Below are positions 7,520 to 14,178 of a DNA stretch of 27,320 nucleotides, piece by piece. Made by a program: the position numbers and the translations under genes. Under the pieces are notes generated by a model. That model saw only the letters and a list, made by a program, of their open reading frames with translations, was not told the origin of the DNA and made no database searches. The stretch spans positions 1 to 27,320 of the forward strand of contig CAYRIY010000043.1 of the NCBI GenBank assembly GCA_964424335.1. The letters are read 5' to 3'. How positions within the stretch are numbered: position 1 is the stretch's first letter; every line of letters begins with the position of its first letter. The DNA is from CAYRIY01 sp964424335 (GTDB lineage: Bacteria > Bacillota > Limnochordia > DTU080 > RSA5).

Positions 7520-7523
7520 CGAG
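7515..7523. other. Abrupt junction between two N-terminally truncated genes
   Basis: Homology to the LacI effector domain stops on the minus strand at about 7519. Homology to the interior of a sulfatase (EWMREH, then PFFLW) starts on the plus strand at about 7521. No base is left for promoters or for either N-terminus. There is no N run, insertion sequence or obvious long repeat at the point. Confidence 0.7.
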
Positions 7524-8416
7524 TGGATGCGTGAACACCGGACCCGCCGACCCGACCAGCCCTTCTTTTTATGGTGCAGTTTCGTAAAGCCGCACGCACC
7601 GTACGACCCGCCGGAGCCTTGGGATCGGATCTACAGTCCGCGGGATGTGCATCCGCCAATCGGAGATGTCGGGGATCTGCGGGGCCTCTCGCCCTACTAC
7701 ATGAAGTGCCACTACGAGCGCCACGTCGATACCATGAGCCCCGAGGCGATCCGGCGCTCCCGAGCCTTCTACTACGGACTGATCGCGCAAATTGACCACG
7801 AGGTTGGTCGCCTCGTCCGAGCTTTGGACCAGATGGGAATACGGCGAGATACTGTCGTCTTGTTTTGCTCTGATCACGGGGACCTTCTCGGGGATCACGG
7901 GATGTTCTTTAAGAACAACTTCTTCCGGGGAAGCTGGCACATCCCGATGCTCCTCTCGNNNNNNNNNNNNNNNNNNNNNNNNNNNNNNNNNNNNNNNNNN
8001 NNNNNNNNNNNNNNNNNNNNNNNNNNNNNNNNNNNNNNNNNNNNNNNNNNNNNNNNNNCGTGCACGGGGTAAGTCTCTTGAGTCAACATGACGATCGGCC
8101 GATGATCTTTGGGTCACTTATGCCGAGACACTCGGCAATCCACGCGGTTCGCACCAGGGAGTGGCAATACGTATTTCATGTGAATGGCGGTTTGGAGGAG
8201 TTGTACGACCTGCGCCGAGATTGGGATGAGCGCAAGAACCTTGCCAACGACGATCGGTGGCTGGGGAAGTGTCGGGAACTGCGCCGCGCGCTCGCGGACC
8301 ATTTGGGACAGATGGATCCCGAGTTTTTGACTAGCGACGGCGACCTCTTCTTCACCGAATCGGATTGGCCGACCTTTGGTCCTGTCCCCACTCGGCTTGG
8401 GCTCAGACCGCATTGA
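7521..8416 (+). CDS. Sulfatase (arylsulfatase/choline-sulfatase family), N-terminally truncated and interrupted by a gap
   Basis: These are two segments of one alkaline-phosphatase-superfamily sulfatase, which hydrolyses a sulfate ester. Before the gap (146 residues) it has PFFLWCSFVKPHAPYDPP and the metal-site segment FCSDHGDLLGDHGMFFK. After the gap (118 residues, from 8060) it has the C-terminal signature ELYDLRRDWDERKNLAND. The N-terminal third, including the C/S-x-P-S-R motif whose residue becomes formylglycine, is missing at the left junction, so no active-site nucleophile can be confirmed. The two segments are in different frames across the 100 N, which only says that 100 is not the true gap length. 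About 60 residues normally lie between them. It converges with the YjbQ-family gene, 13 bp away. Confidence 0.88.
7959..8058. other. Assembly gap (100 N) inside the sulfatase gene
   Basis: This is a run of exactly 100 undetermined bases, the usual placeholder for a scaffold gap of unknown size. Both flanks are sulfatase in the same orientation, so the join itself is supported by gene content. Confidence 0.98.
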
Positions 8417-8429
8417 CCTAGAGTTCTAC

Positions 8430-8849
8430 TTAGATTGCGGGAATCAGCGTGACCACCACTCGGCGGGTGCGGGGACCGTCAAATTCGCAAAAGTAGATGC
8501 CCTGCCAGGTGCCGAGCACGAGGCGCCCCCCGTCGACAGGGACGAGCTGACTCGGTCCCATTGCGGCAGCCTTGACGTGCGCGTCGCTGTTCCCTTCGAC
8601 GTGGCGGTAATCGCCCGTCTGGGGCACCAGGCGGGCGAGGGTGACGAGCATATCGCGCACGACATCGGGATCGGCGTTCTCCTGGATCGTGACGCCCGCG
8701 GTCGTGTGGGGAACAAAGACGTGGCAGAGACCGCTATGCATGCCGCTCTTGGCCACAATCTCCCGGATGCGCTCCGTTATCTCGACAAATTGCTCGCGGC
8801 GCTCGGTCTTGACGACCAATGTGTATCCCATGACACCATATTTCGGCAT
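8430..8849 (-). CDS. YjbQ/UPF0047 family protein
   Basis: This short cytoplasmic protein has the complete UPF0047 pattern: HVFVPHTTAGVTIQENADP, then GNSDAHVKAAAMG, then RLVLGTWQGIYFCEFDGPR. The conserved histidines and aspartates of these motifs line the putative active site of the trimeric family. E. coli YjbQ has been associated with weak thiamine-phosphate-synthase activity, but the physiological role is unsettled. The ATG at 8849 gives 139 residues and has GGAGG 14 nt upstream, rather far. The ATG at 8831 (133 residues, MGYTLVVKTERREQF) better matches the usual N-terminus, so the start is uncertain between them. It is divergent from the GntR-type gene and could share its regulatory region. 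Confidence 0.9.
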   Translation of the reverse strand: MPKYGVMGYTLVVKTERREQFVEITERIREIVAKSGMHSGLCHVFVPHTTAGVTIQENADPDVVRDMLVTLARLVPQTGDYRHVEGNSDAHVKAAAMGPSQLVPVDGGRLVLGTWQGIYFCEFDGPRTRRVVVTLIPAI

Positions 8850-8992
8850 TTGGGGGACGCCTACCTCCGGCGCGCTTTGGATCAATACTGGCGTGGTCTG
8901 AGGTCGCCTCACCAATACCTTTCGATACACCCCCCAAAAGCGAGCGTAGCAGGAACTATGTGGTAACCGGTGAACGTAATGGATAATCTGAA

Positions 8993-9014
8993 TGGTATTG
9001 ACATATGAATACCA
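8993..9014. promoter_or_regulatory. Palindromic operator candidate for the GntR/HutC repressor
   Basis: TGGTATT (8993-8999) and AATACCA (9008-9014) are perfect inverted half sites 8 bp apart. The right part of the left arm overlaps the TTGACA -35 box. Operators of HutC-subfamily GntR regulators often contain TGGT...ACCA arms, and the site lies about 65 bp upstream of the regulator gene, so autorepression is the natural reading. Assignment to this regulator is inference. Confidence 0.6.
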
Positions 9015-9025
9015 ATGATTATACT
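8998..9025 (+). promoter_or_regulatory. Sigma-A promoter of the GntR-led operon
   Basis: A consensus -35 TTGACA (8998-9003) is followed after 16 bp by TATACT (9020-9025), in an AT-rich island of an otherwise GC-rich window. Transcription would start near 9032, leaving a leader of about 50 nt before the GTG start of the regulator gene. This is the best promoter in the window. Confidence 0.7.
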
Positions 9026-9079
9026 AAGGTCATAACAGGTTGATATAAGTTGTGGCCGAGCGAGCGGAGTTAGGCAATC

Positions 9080-9934
9080 GTGGCAAACGAGAAACGAGAT
9101 GGAGTGGAGATCGCTCCTTCAGAGAAGCTCGATCGAAACAGTCGGGTTCCCTTATATCACCAGTTGTTCATGCTAATCCGTAGCGACATCATGGACGGCA
9201 CCTTGAAACACGGCGACTTTCTGCCGACTGAGTCGGAGTTAGAAGAGGCGTATGGTGTGAGCCGCATTACAGTTCGCAAAGCGATTGACTCCTTGGTCAA
9301 TCACAACTTGGTTTCAAGGCGGCAAGGGCGGGGAACCGTGGTCTTGCGTCCCACGGTTTTAGACGATTTCGGAAAGCTCTTTCCTGTTCCCCCGGGAGCT
9401 ACGGTTCACACCACGGACGAGGGCGACGTGTCGATCAAGATCCTCAGCACCGACTTCGCTCCCGCTTCGGACTTGACGGCGCAGCAACTGAACGTCGATG
9501 TCGGTGAAGAACTGGGGATCTTGAAGTACCTTAGGATCGTAAACGGACAGCCTCAGTGTCTTGAGGATATTGCTTTCGTCTTGCGACTTTGTCCTGATAT
9601 CTTCGTGAAACACGATCTTAATAACGTTTCGTTCTATCATGTGTTAGAACAAGAGTATGACATTAGACTCGTTCGTGCCGTGCACACGGTGTCGGTTGCC
9701 ATCCCAACCGCTCCTCGAATCACGAAATGGCTACAACTCGAGGCGGAGCAGCCTGTACTCTTTGTCGAGCGGACTTCGTACACGCAACACGGTATCCCGT
9801 TCGAGCACGTGCGCACGTACTACCGTTCTGATTTGTATTCGTTGCGATTTGAGTCAACGCGTCCTAACCAAGAGGGTGGTCGTGGTTTCGTCACCCCCGT
9901 AGAACAAGCGGGTACGGGGGGATCGTCGAATTAG
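9080..9934 (+). CDS. GntR-family transcriptional regulator, HutC subfamily (UTRA domain)
   Basis: This 284-residue repressor-type protein heads the central catabolic operon. Residues about 20-90 form the winged HTH, with VPLYHQLFMLIRSDIMDGTL, LPTESELEEAYGVSRITVRKAI and the wing RRQGRGTVV. Residues about 110-265 form a UTRA ligand domain, ending with the usual HGIPFEHVRTYYRSDLY strand motif. UTRA domains bind small sugars or sugar phosphates, so the inducer is probably a substrate or intermediate of the downstream enzymes. The GTG start is used because GGAG lies 10 nt upstream and there is no better start in frame. A consensus promoter overlapped by an inverted repeat lies just upstream. A 154-bp space follows before the hydrolase gene. 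Confidence 0.93.
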   Translation: MANEKRDGVEIAPSEKLDRNSRVPLYHQLFMLIRSDIMDGTLKHGDFLPTESELEEAYGVSRITVRKAIDSLVNHNLVSRRQGRGTVVLRPTVLDDFGKLFPVPPGATVHTTDEGDVSIKILSTDFAPASDLTAQQLNVDVGEELGILKYLRIVNGQPQCLEDIAFVLRLCPDIFVKHDLNNVSFYHVLEQEYDIRLVRAVHTVSVAIPTAPRITKWLQLEAEQPVLFVERTSYTQHGIPFEHVRTYYRSDLYSLRFESTRPNQEGGRGFVTPVEQAGTGGSSN

Positions 9935-9999
9935 CGTCCCGCGAAAATGTGATTCGTGCTCGTGAATCGTGCTTGAATGCAAGACCCGCGCCGACCTCG

Positions 10000-10061
10000 G
10001 CGACGGTCTATTAGTCGTGCCCAGAAAAGTGGGAAGGTTGCGAGTTTCGTCCGACCGTCGC
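10000..10061 (+). other. Structured leader before the hydrolase gene
   Basis: GCGACGGTC (10000-10008) and GACCGTCGC (10053-10061) form a perfect 9-bp stem that encloses a smaller hairpin, CCCA-GAAAAG-TGGG (10020-10033). It ends 11 nt before the strong AAGGAGAG ribosome binding site. There is no T-run, so it may be an RNA processing or stability element within the operon. Function unknown. Confidence 0.4.
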
Positions 10062-10088
10062 GGACAGATGAAAAGGAGAGAGTGGGCC

Positions 10089-10916
10089 ATGTCGTGGGCA
10101 GTGTCGTCCGACGAGAAAGATCATCTCGAGTTGCACATCGTTTCGGGCCGTCGCGGGCGCATCGTTGCTGTTTTACACCTGCCGCATGACTCGCTCGATG
10201 GGCGCGCGCAAGGCAAGTGCCCTGCGGTCGTCTTTTGCCATGGTTTTACGGGAAACCACATCGAGTCGAATCGGATCGGGGTCCGATTGGGGCGGGCGGC
10301 CGCGGAGTCCGGCATGGCGCTGTTGCGATTTGATTTTGTGGGCTCGGGTGACAGTGACGGAGATTTCGCGACCGAGACGACCTTGAGCGGTTGGATGCAG
10401 GATCTCACCGACGTGCTGCAGTTTGTCGGCTCGCACAGTAGGATCGATGCCGAGCGAGTGGCAACGCTTGGGCTGAGCTTTGGTGGTGCGACCGTTCTCG
10501 GTGTCGGCGCGGCAGGTGGCAAAGTGCGTGCGGTTGGGTGCTGGTCCCCGGTCGTTCATCTCGTCGAGACATTTCGCGAGCGTGTTTTGGGTCCTAGCTT
10601 GTGGGCGAGGTTGCTTGCAGGAGAGTATGTCGACAACTTTTTTGGGAAGGGGTACGGTTTGGCCCCGACTTTTGCCAGTGACCTACTGAAGCACGACATC
10701 CTGGCATCGGCATCGAAAATTTCGCCGACACCGGTCTGGATCGCGCACGGAGACGCAGATGCCGTGATACCCGTTTCTCACGCGCACGACCTGAAAAACT
10801 CCTTGGGCCCATCGGGTCGACTCGAAATCTTTAAAGATGCTGATCACGTTTTCTCTCGTCACGGCGCAGAGGTCGTTCGGGCGACCGTCGCCTGGTTTCG
10901 TTCAATTCTTTTTTGA
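10089..10916 (+). CDS. Alpha/beta hydrolase, probable esterase
   Basis: This 275-residue cytoplasmic serine hydrolase has a complete visible triad. The nucleophile is Ser130 in GLSFGG, the acid is Asp224 in HGDADAVIP, and the base is His253 in DADHVFSR. The oxyanion loop is HGFTG (51-55), and the RFDFVGSGDSDG segment resembles the cinnamoyl/feruloyl-esterase-like group of the superfamily. In this operon a likely job is removing an acyl or aryl ester from a glycoside, but the acyl group cannot be deduced. The ATG at 10089 is fixed by AAGGAGAG 8 nt upstream. In-frame starts at 9969 and 10068 lie before or in that ribosome binding site. There is no signal peptide. The Gfo/Idh/MocA gene follows after 37 bp. 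Confidence 0.88.
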   Translation: MSWAVSSDEKDHLELHIVSGRRGRIVAVLHLPHDSLDGRAQGKCPAVVFCHGFTGNHIESNRIGVRLGRAAAESGMALLRFDFVGSGDSDGDFATETTLSGWMQDLTDVLQFVGSHSRIDAERVATLGLSFGGATVLGVGAAGGKVRAVGCWSPVVHLVETFRERVLGPSLWARLLAGEYVDNFFGKGYGLAPTFASDLLKHDILASASKISPTPVWIAHGDADAVIPVSHAHDLKNSLGPSGRLEIFKDADHVFSRHGAEVVRATVAWFRSILF

Positions 10917-10953
10917 CTTGGCAATCGACGACATGTAAAGGAGTGTCCTCTTG

Positions 10954-12174
10954 ATGAGAACGCGTGTGAACGTGGGAGTAGTTGGTTGCGGCGTCGTCGC
11001 GACCGCTTATTACTTACCATACCTGATGTCGATGGACAATGCGGACCTCGTTGCCGTATGTGATCGGGACGAAGCCCGGGCGGAGGCGTGCAAGCGGCTC
11101 TTTGAGGCCAAAGAGGCATACCGGGACTATGACGAGATGATCGAACGAGCCGACATCGACGCGGTCTTGATACTGACGGCCCCCGGAACGCACGTCCCCT
11201 TCACACTGCGCGCCGTGGAGGCGGGCAAACATGTCCTGATTCAAAAGCCCATGGCCTTGAATATGGAGGATGCGCGCACCATCGCCGATGCGGTCCGCAA
11301 GGCGGGCGTCAAATGCATTGTCGAGCCCAGTAGCAACTCGCCACTCGAACCTGGGTACCGGGAAATCCGGGACGTAATCAAGCAAGGCGCCCTTGGCCAG
11401 CCTTTCGCTTTCTTTTGGACCTCGGGCGTTCCCGACAAGTACGGTCCGGGGCTCGGTGGAAACCCGTACGGCGCGGGCGCTTTCTACGCGAAAGACAGCG
11501 GTGGGTTCCTATTCGACCTCCCGTACGCTCCAAGCCAGGTCGTGGCTACCTTGGGGGCGTGCAAGAGCGTCATGGCGCGCGGCACGATCTCGCAGCAGGA
11601 CCGTTGGATCGTCCCGGATTCCGAGTACAACGAGTTTCTGCGATCCGTGACGGACCCACAGAATGCGAACTATTGGGATGTCGTGCTTGACAAGCCGCGC
11701 ACTCAGTATGTTCGGCAGGAGGCAGAGGACCACTTTTACTCGGTTTATGAGATGACAAACGGCGCGGTAGGCACCGTGTGGGCAGGCCGTGCGTTTCATC
11801 CTGTTCCCCCTGGAATGCGATTCGGCGGGTTCCAAGTGTTTGGGACGGAGGGGACGCTCGTATTTGGGTATGGGCCCAATAGAGCGTCGATGATCTCGAG
11901 CAAGAAGGAGCTCTTCCCCCAGACGGATGCGGACGGATGGCACCATTGGCCAAGGCCCAAGGCAACCGGCAAGTCTCAATGGCCCAAACCGGCGCCTGGG
12001 GGTTTCAACTATTACCACGCGTCGACACAGCACCTCGTCGATTGCATCCTCGAAGATCGAGAGCCGTTGGTCGGACTTGACTGGGGGCTTCATATCACGG
12101 AAATGCTTGTGGGCTCTAAGCGGTCTTCTGATCAAGGCGTCCGCTACGAGATGACGACGACGTTGGACTGGTAG
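10954..12174 (+). CDS. Gfo/Idh/MocA family oxidoreductase (first of the operon pair)
   Basis: This 406-residue NAD(P)-dependent sugar dehydrogenase-type protein has an N-terminal Rossmann fold with GVVGCGVVA (8-16), Asp37 after the second strand, and the LILTAPGTHVPF segment. The family's EKP cofactor/catalytic motif reads QKP (97-99): the lysine is kept and the glutamate replaced, which is seen in some subgroups. It is longer than the usual 330-390 residues owing to a C-terminal insert with HHWPRPKATGKSQWP. The ATG follows AAAGGAG by 10 nt; a TTG immediately before it is also possible. It pairs with a second, different Gfo/Idh/MocA gene 30 bp downstream. Substrates are unknown. Oxidation of a glycoside carbon, with transient NAD reduction, is a reasonable inference from the neighbouring TIM-barrel enzyme. 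Confidence 0.92.
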   Translation: MRTRVNVGVVGCGVVATAYYLPYLMSMDNADLVAVCDRDEARAEACKRLFEAKEAYRDYDEMIERADIDAVLILTAPGTHVPFTLRAVEAGKHVLIQKPMALNMEDARTIADAVRKAGVKCIVEPSSNSPLEPGYREIRDVIKQGALGQPFAFFWTSGVPDKYGPGLGGNPYGAGAFYAKDSGGFLFDLPYAPSQVVATLGACKSVMARGTISQQDRWIVPDSEYNEFLRSVTDPQNANYWDVVLDKPRTQYVRQEAEDHFYSVYEMTNGAVGTVWAGRAFHPVPPGMRFGGFQVFGTEGTLVFGYGPNRASMISSKKELFPQTDADGWHHWPRPKATGKSQWPKPAPGGFNYYHASTQHLVDCILEDREPLVGLDWGLHITEMLVGSKRSSDQGVRYEMTTTLDW

Positions 12175-12204
12175 CTCGTCCGGGAAATGGAGGAGAAGGC
12201 TGAC

Positions 12205-13218
12205 GTGAAGAGGCTTCGAGTCGGTGTGGTCGGGCTGAGATTTGGCGAACATCACGTGCGGACGCTCGTCGATATGGAAGACGTCGAGCTCGCGGCAGTT
12301 GCCGACCGCAACGGCCACGATCGGGGGAGCGGCGCGCTCGCGCGCCACTACGGCGCTCGCTACTATCACGACGGGATCGAGATGCTTGAACAAGAAGAAC
12401 TCGATGCCGTGAGCCTTTGTGTTTCCCCTCGCGCAAGAGAGGCGCTGGTGGTCCGCGCAGCGCAACTGGGCGTTCCAATGTTTGTCGAAAAGCCCTGGGC
12501 GACCGATGTCACTCAAGCCCGCCGGCTCGCCGAGGTGTGCCGCGAACACGAGGCGATGGTGATGGTAGGCTTTAGCTTTCGTTACCATCCCGCGATCGTC
12601 CGATTGCGAGAGCTGATCGAGTCCGAGCTCGGCACAGTGTGGATGTTGAACGGCGAGTACGTCTTCAATTGGATCCCACCACAAGACAACTGGCTCTGGG
12701 ACCCGCAAAACGGCAACGGATTCTTCAACGAGAATTCGTGCCATCTCTTTGACTCCGTCTGTTTTCTCCTAGGTAGACCTATCTCGGTAATGGCCGAAGG
12801 TGGGGCGTTTACGGGTTCTCCATCGGAAGACTCCGCCGCATTGAGCCTGCGCTTTGAAAGTGGGGCGATTGCAGCCCTGACCATTGGAGGCATCGGCACG
12901 AAGGCGTTCCGGCGCTTTCCCCGGATCGACGTGGTCACCGAACGCGGTCAAGCAAGCCTGCTTGGCAGCGACCACATTTGGAATGAGCTGAGTTGGTCGA
13001 CTCGGACGGACGAGCATATCAAGTCGCTGGTGGCGCCACCGGAGCTGCTTGGAAGGACCCGGTATACGGACGCGATGCGTCATTTTTTCGCGTGCGTGCG
13101 CAGCGGCGAGAAACCCTCGGCAACGATCGAAGATGGCGTACGCTCCGTTGCATTGGCAGCAGCCATCTACGAATCGGCGCGAACCGGCAAAAAGGTACCG
13201 CTCGAGGATGCATTTTAG
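12205..13218 (+). CDS. Gfo/Idh/MocA family oxidoreductase (second of the operon pair)
   Basis: This 337-residue protein has the Rossmann glycine motif GVVGLRFGEHH near its N-terminus and the intact EKP motif (95-97, in MFVEKPWA). Its C-terminal alpha/beta domain has FNENSCHLFDSV, where the conserved histidine of the family's active site (usually HxxD) would fall. The GTG at 12205 is chosen because GGAGGAG (12189-12195) is an excellent ribosome binding site at 9 nt; an ATG at 12187 would lie before it. It differs clearly in sequence from the preceding Gfo/Idh/MocA protein, so the pair is not a recent duplication. Five nt after its stop begins a structured repeat that separates it from the TIM-barrel gene. 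Confidence 0.92.
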   Translation: MKRLRVGVVGLRFGEHHVRTLVDMEDVELAAVADRNGHDRGSGALARHYGARYYHDGIEMLEQEELDAVSLCVSPRAREALVVRAAQLGVPMFVEKPWATDVTQARRLAEVCREHEAMVMVGFSFRYHPAIVRLRELIESELGTVWMLNGEYVFNWIPPQDNWLWDPQNGNGFFNENSCHLFDSVCFLLGRPISVMAEGGAFTGSPSEDSAALSLRFESGAIAALTIGGIGTKAFRRFPRIDVVTERGQASLLGSDHIWNELSWSTRTDEHIKSLVAPPELLGRTRYTDAMRHFFACVRSGEKPSATIEDGVRSVALAAAIYESARTGKKVPLEDAF

Positions 13219-13222
13219 AAGC

Positions 13223-13303
13223 AGTCACCCACTTGGCCGCCCGACTTTGTCGGCCCGGCCAAGCCTGGAGCGAGCAAAAATCCGCGGGGCGGCAAGTGGG
13301 GAC
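13223..13303 (+). repeat. Dispersed structured intergenic repeat, copy B (81 nt)
   Basis: This is the second copy of the element at 6614-6718, here on the plus strand. The 5' arm CCCACTTGGCCGCCC and 3' arm GGGCGGCAAGTGGG pair as in copy A, and a small GAC-TTT-GTC hairpin can form just inside. It begins 5 nt after a stop codon and ends 37 nt before the next start, in operon orientation, as copy A does. It could be a transcribed RNA element, a mobile palindromic repeat, or a processing site. No coding content. Confidence 0.75.
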
Positions 13304-13340
13304 ACATGCTAAACGGATTTTCTATAGGAGTGATCGCACG

Positions 13341-14162
13341 TTGCGGTTAGGAATCGAAGCGGGTAAGGACACGCTTGACGCTGCGAAAGAGCTTGGGGTA
13401 TCGGGAGTTCCCGTCTCGGCCGAGCAGTTGGTAAAGGACGGCGTCGATGCCGTGCTCGCGCCTTTGCGTGACCAGGGACTTTCCGTGTGCCAAATTGGAG
13501 CATTCGGCTTTAACCCACTCTCGACAGATCGCGAGCGACAGTCAAACCAGGAGCGCATATTGAAGGACGCGATTCCACTTGCCGCGGCCACCGGATGTCC
13601 GTACGTGGTGATTTGCGGGGGCAACTACCACCCCTCGGGCTTCGCAAGCGGCGATCCGCGCAACTTTACTGACCAAGCCCTCGACGAGCTGGCCCGTGGA
13701 CTCGAACCCGTGCTGGAGCTCGCCGAGAGGTACGGGGTCAAACTCTCGATCGAAGCGTACCTCAAGACCGCCATCAGCACTCCTGAGCGCTTTCTCGAGC
13801 TCAAAAAGCGTCTGAAGTCGGAGGCGCTGCGCGTCAACATCGACGTGACGAGCTTTTATGCCTATTGGGACATGTGGGACCCGACCGACATCATCGAGCG
13901 CACGTGCAATCTGCTTGCGGAGCACTACGGGCTGTGCCACATCAAGGAGGTTGCGCTCCTTGACGGATTTCACATTCACGCGAATCTCGCTCCTTTAGGC
14001 TCAGGCGTTACCGATTGGTCGCGGGTGCTTAGCCTGGTGGAGCCGCACTTGCCTGGCGACAGTTGGGTCATCCTCGAGCACGTTCAAAGCTTGGAAGAAG
14101 CGCGAATGAGCGTTGGCCTGCTGCGGGAAGCGGCTAAGGCCGCACGTGTTTCCCTTGTTTAA
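13341..14162 (+). CDS. Xylose-isomerase-like TIM-barrel protein (sugar phosphate isomerase/epimerase family)
   Basis: This 273-residue member of the AP-endonuclease-2-like TIM-barrel family binds one divalent metal. Candidate ligands fall at the usual strand ends: Glu138 in LSIEAYLKT, Asp168 in VNIDVTSF, His200 in LCHIKEV and Glu246 in VILEHVQS. Members epimerise or isomerise sugars, or catalyse beta-elimination of 3-keto glycosides when paired with Gfo/Idh/MocA dehydrogenases, as here. The TTG at 13341 is chosen because TAGGAG lies 10 nt upstream and the first strand (LRLGIEAG) starts there. The frame stays open much further upstream, but that part overlaps the previous gene and has no domain. 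The next gene begins 16 bp after its stop, with its ribosome binding site in the space. Confidence 0.92.
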   Translation: MRLGIEAGKDTLDAAKELGVSGVPVSAEQLVKDGVDAVLAPLRDQGLSVCQIGAFGFNPLSTDRERQSNQERILKDAIPLAAATGCPYVVICGGNYHPSGFASGDPRNFTDQALDELARGLEPVLELAERYGVKLSIEAYLKTAISTPERFLELKKRLKSEALRVNIDVTSFYAYWDMWDPTDIIERTCNLLAEHYGLCHIKEVALLDGFHIHANLAPLGSGVTDWSRVLSLVEPHLPGDSWVILEHVQSLEEARMSVGLLREAAKAARVSLV

Positions 14163-14178
14163 CGTTGGAGGTTTTGAA

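Noticed and set aside
8905..8920. Additional GGTATT half site near the YjbQ-family gene
   Set aside because: A single half site without a partner; expected by chance.
11509..12744. 411-residue minus-strand open frame spanning two dehydrogenase genes
   Set aside because: Antisense to two strongly supported Gfo/Idh/MocA genes, and the translation shows no domain.
12993..13340. Long upstream extension of the TIM-barrel frame
   Set aside because: It overlaps the previous gene and the structured repeat, has no domain, and the TTG at 13341 has its own ribosome binding site.
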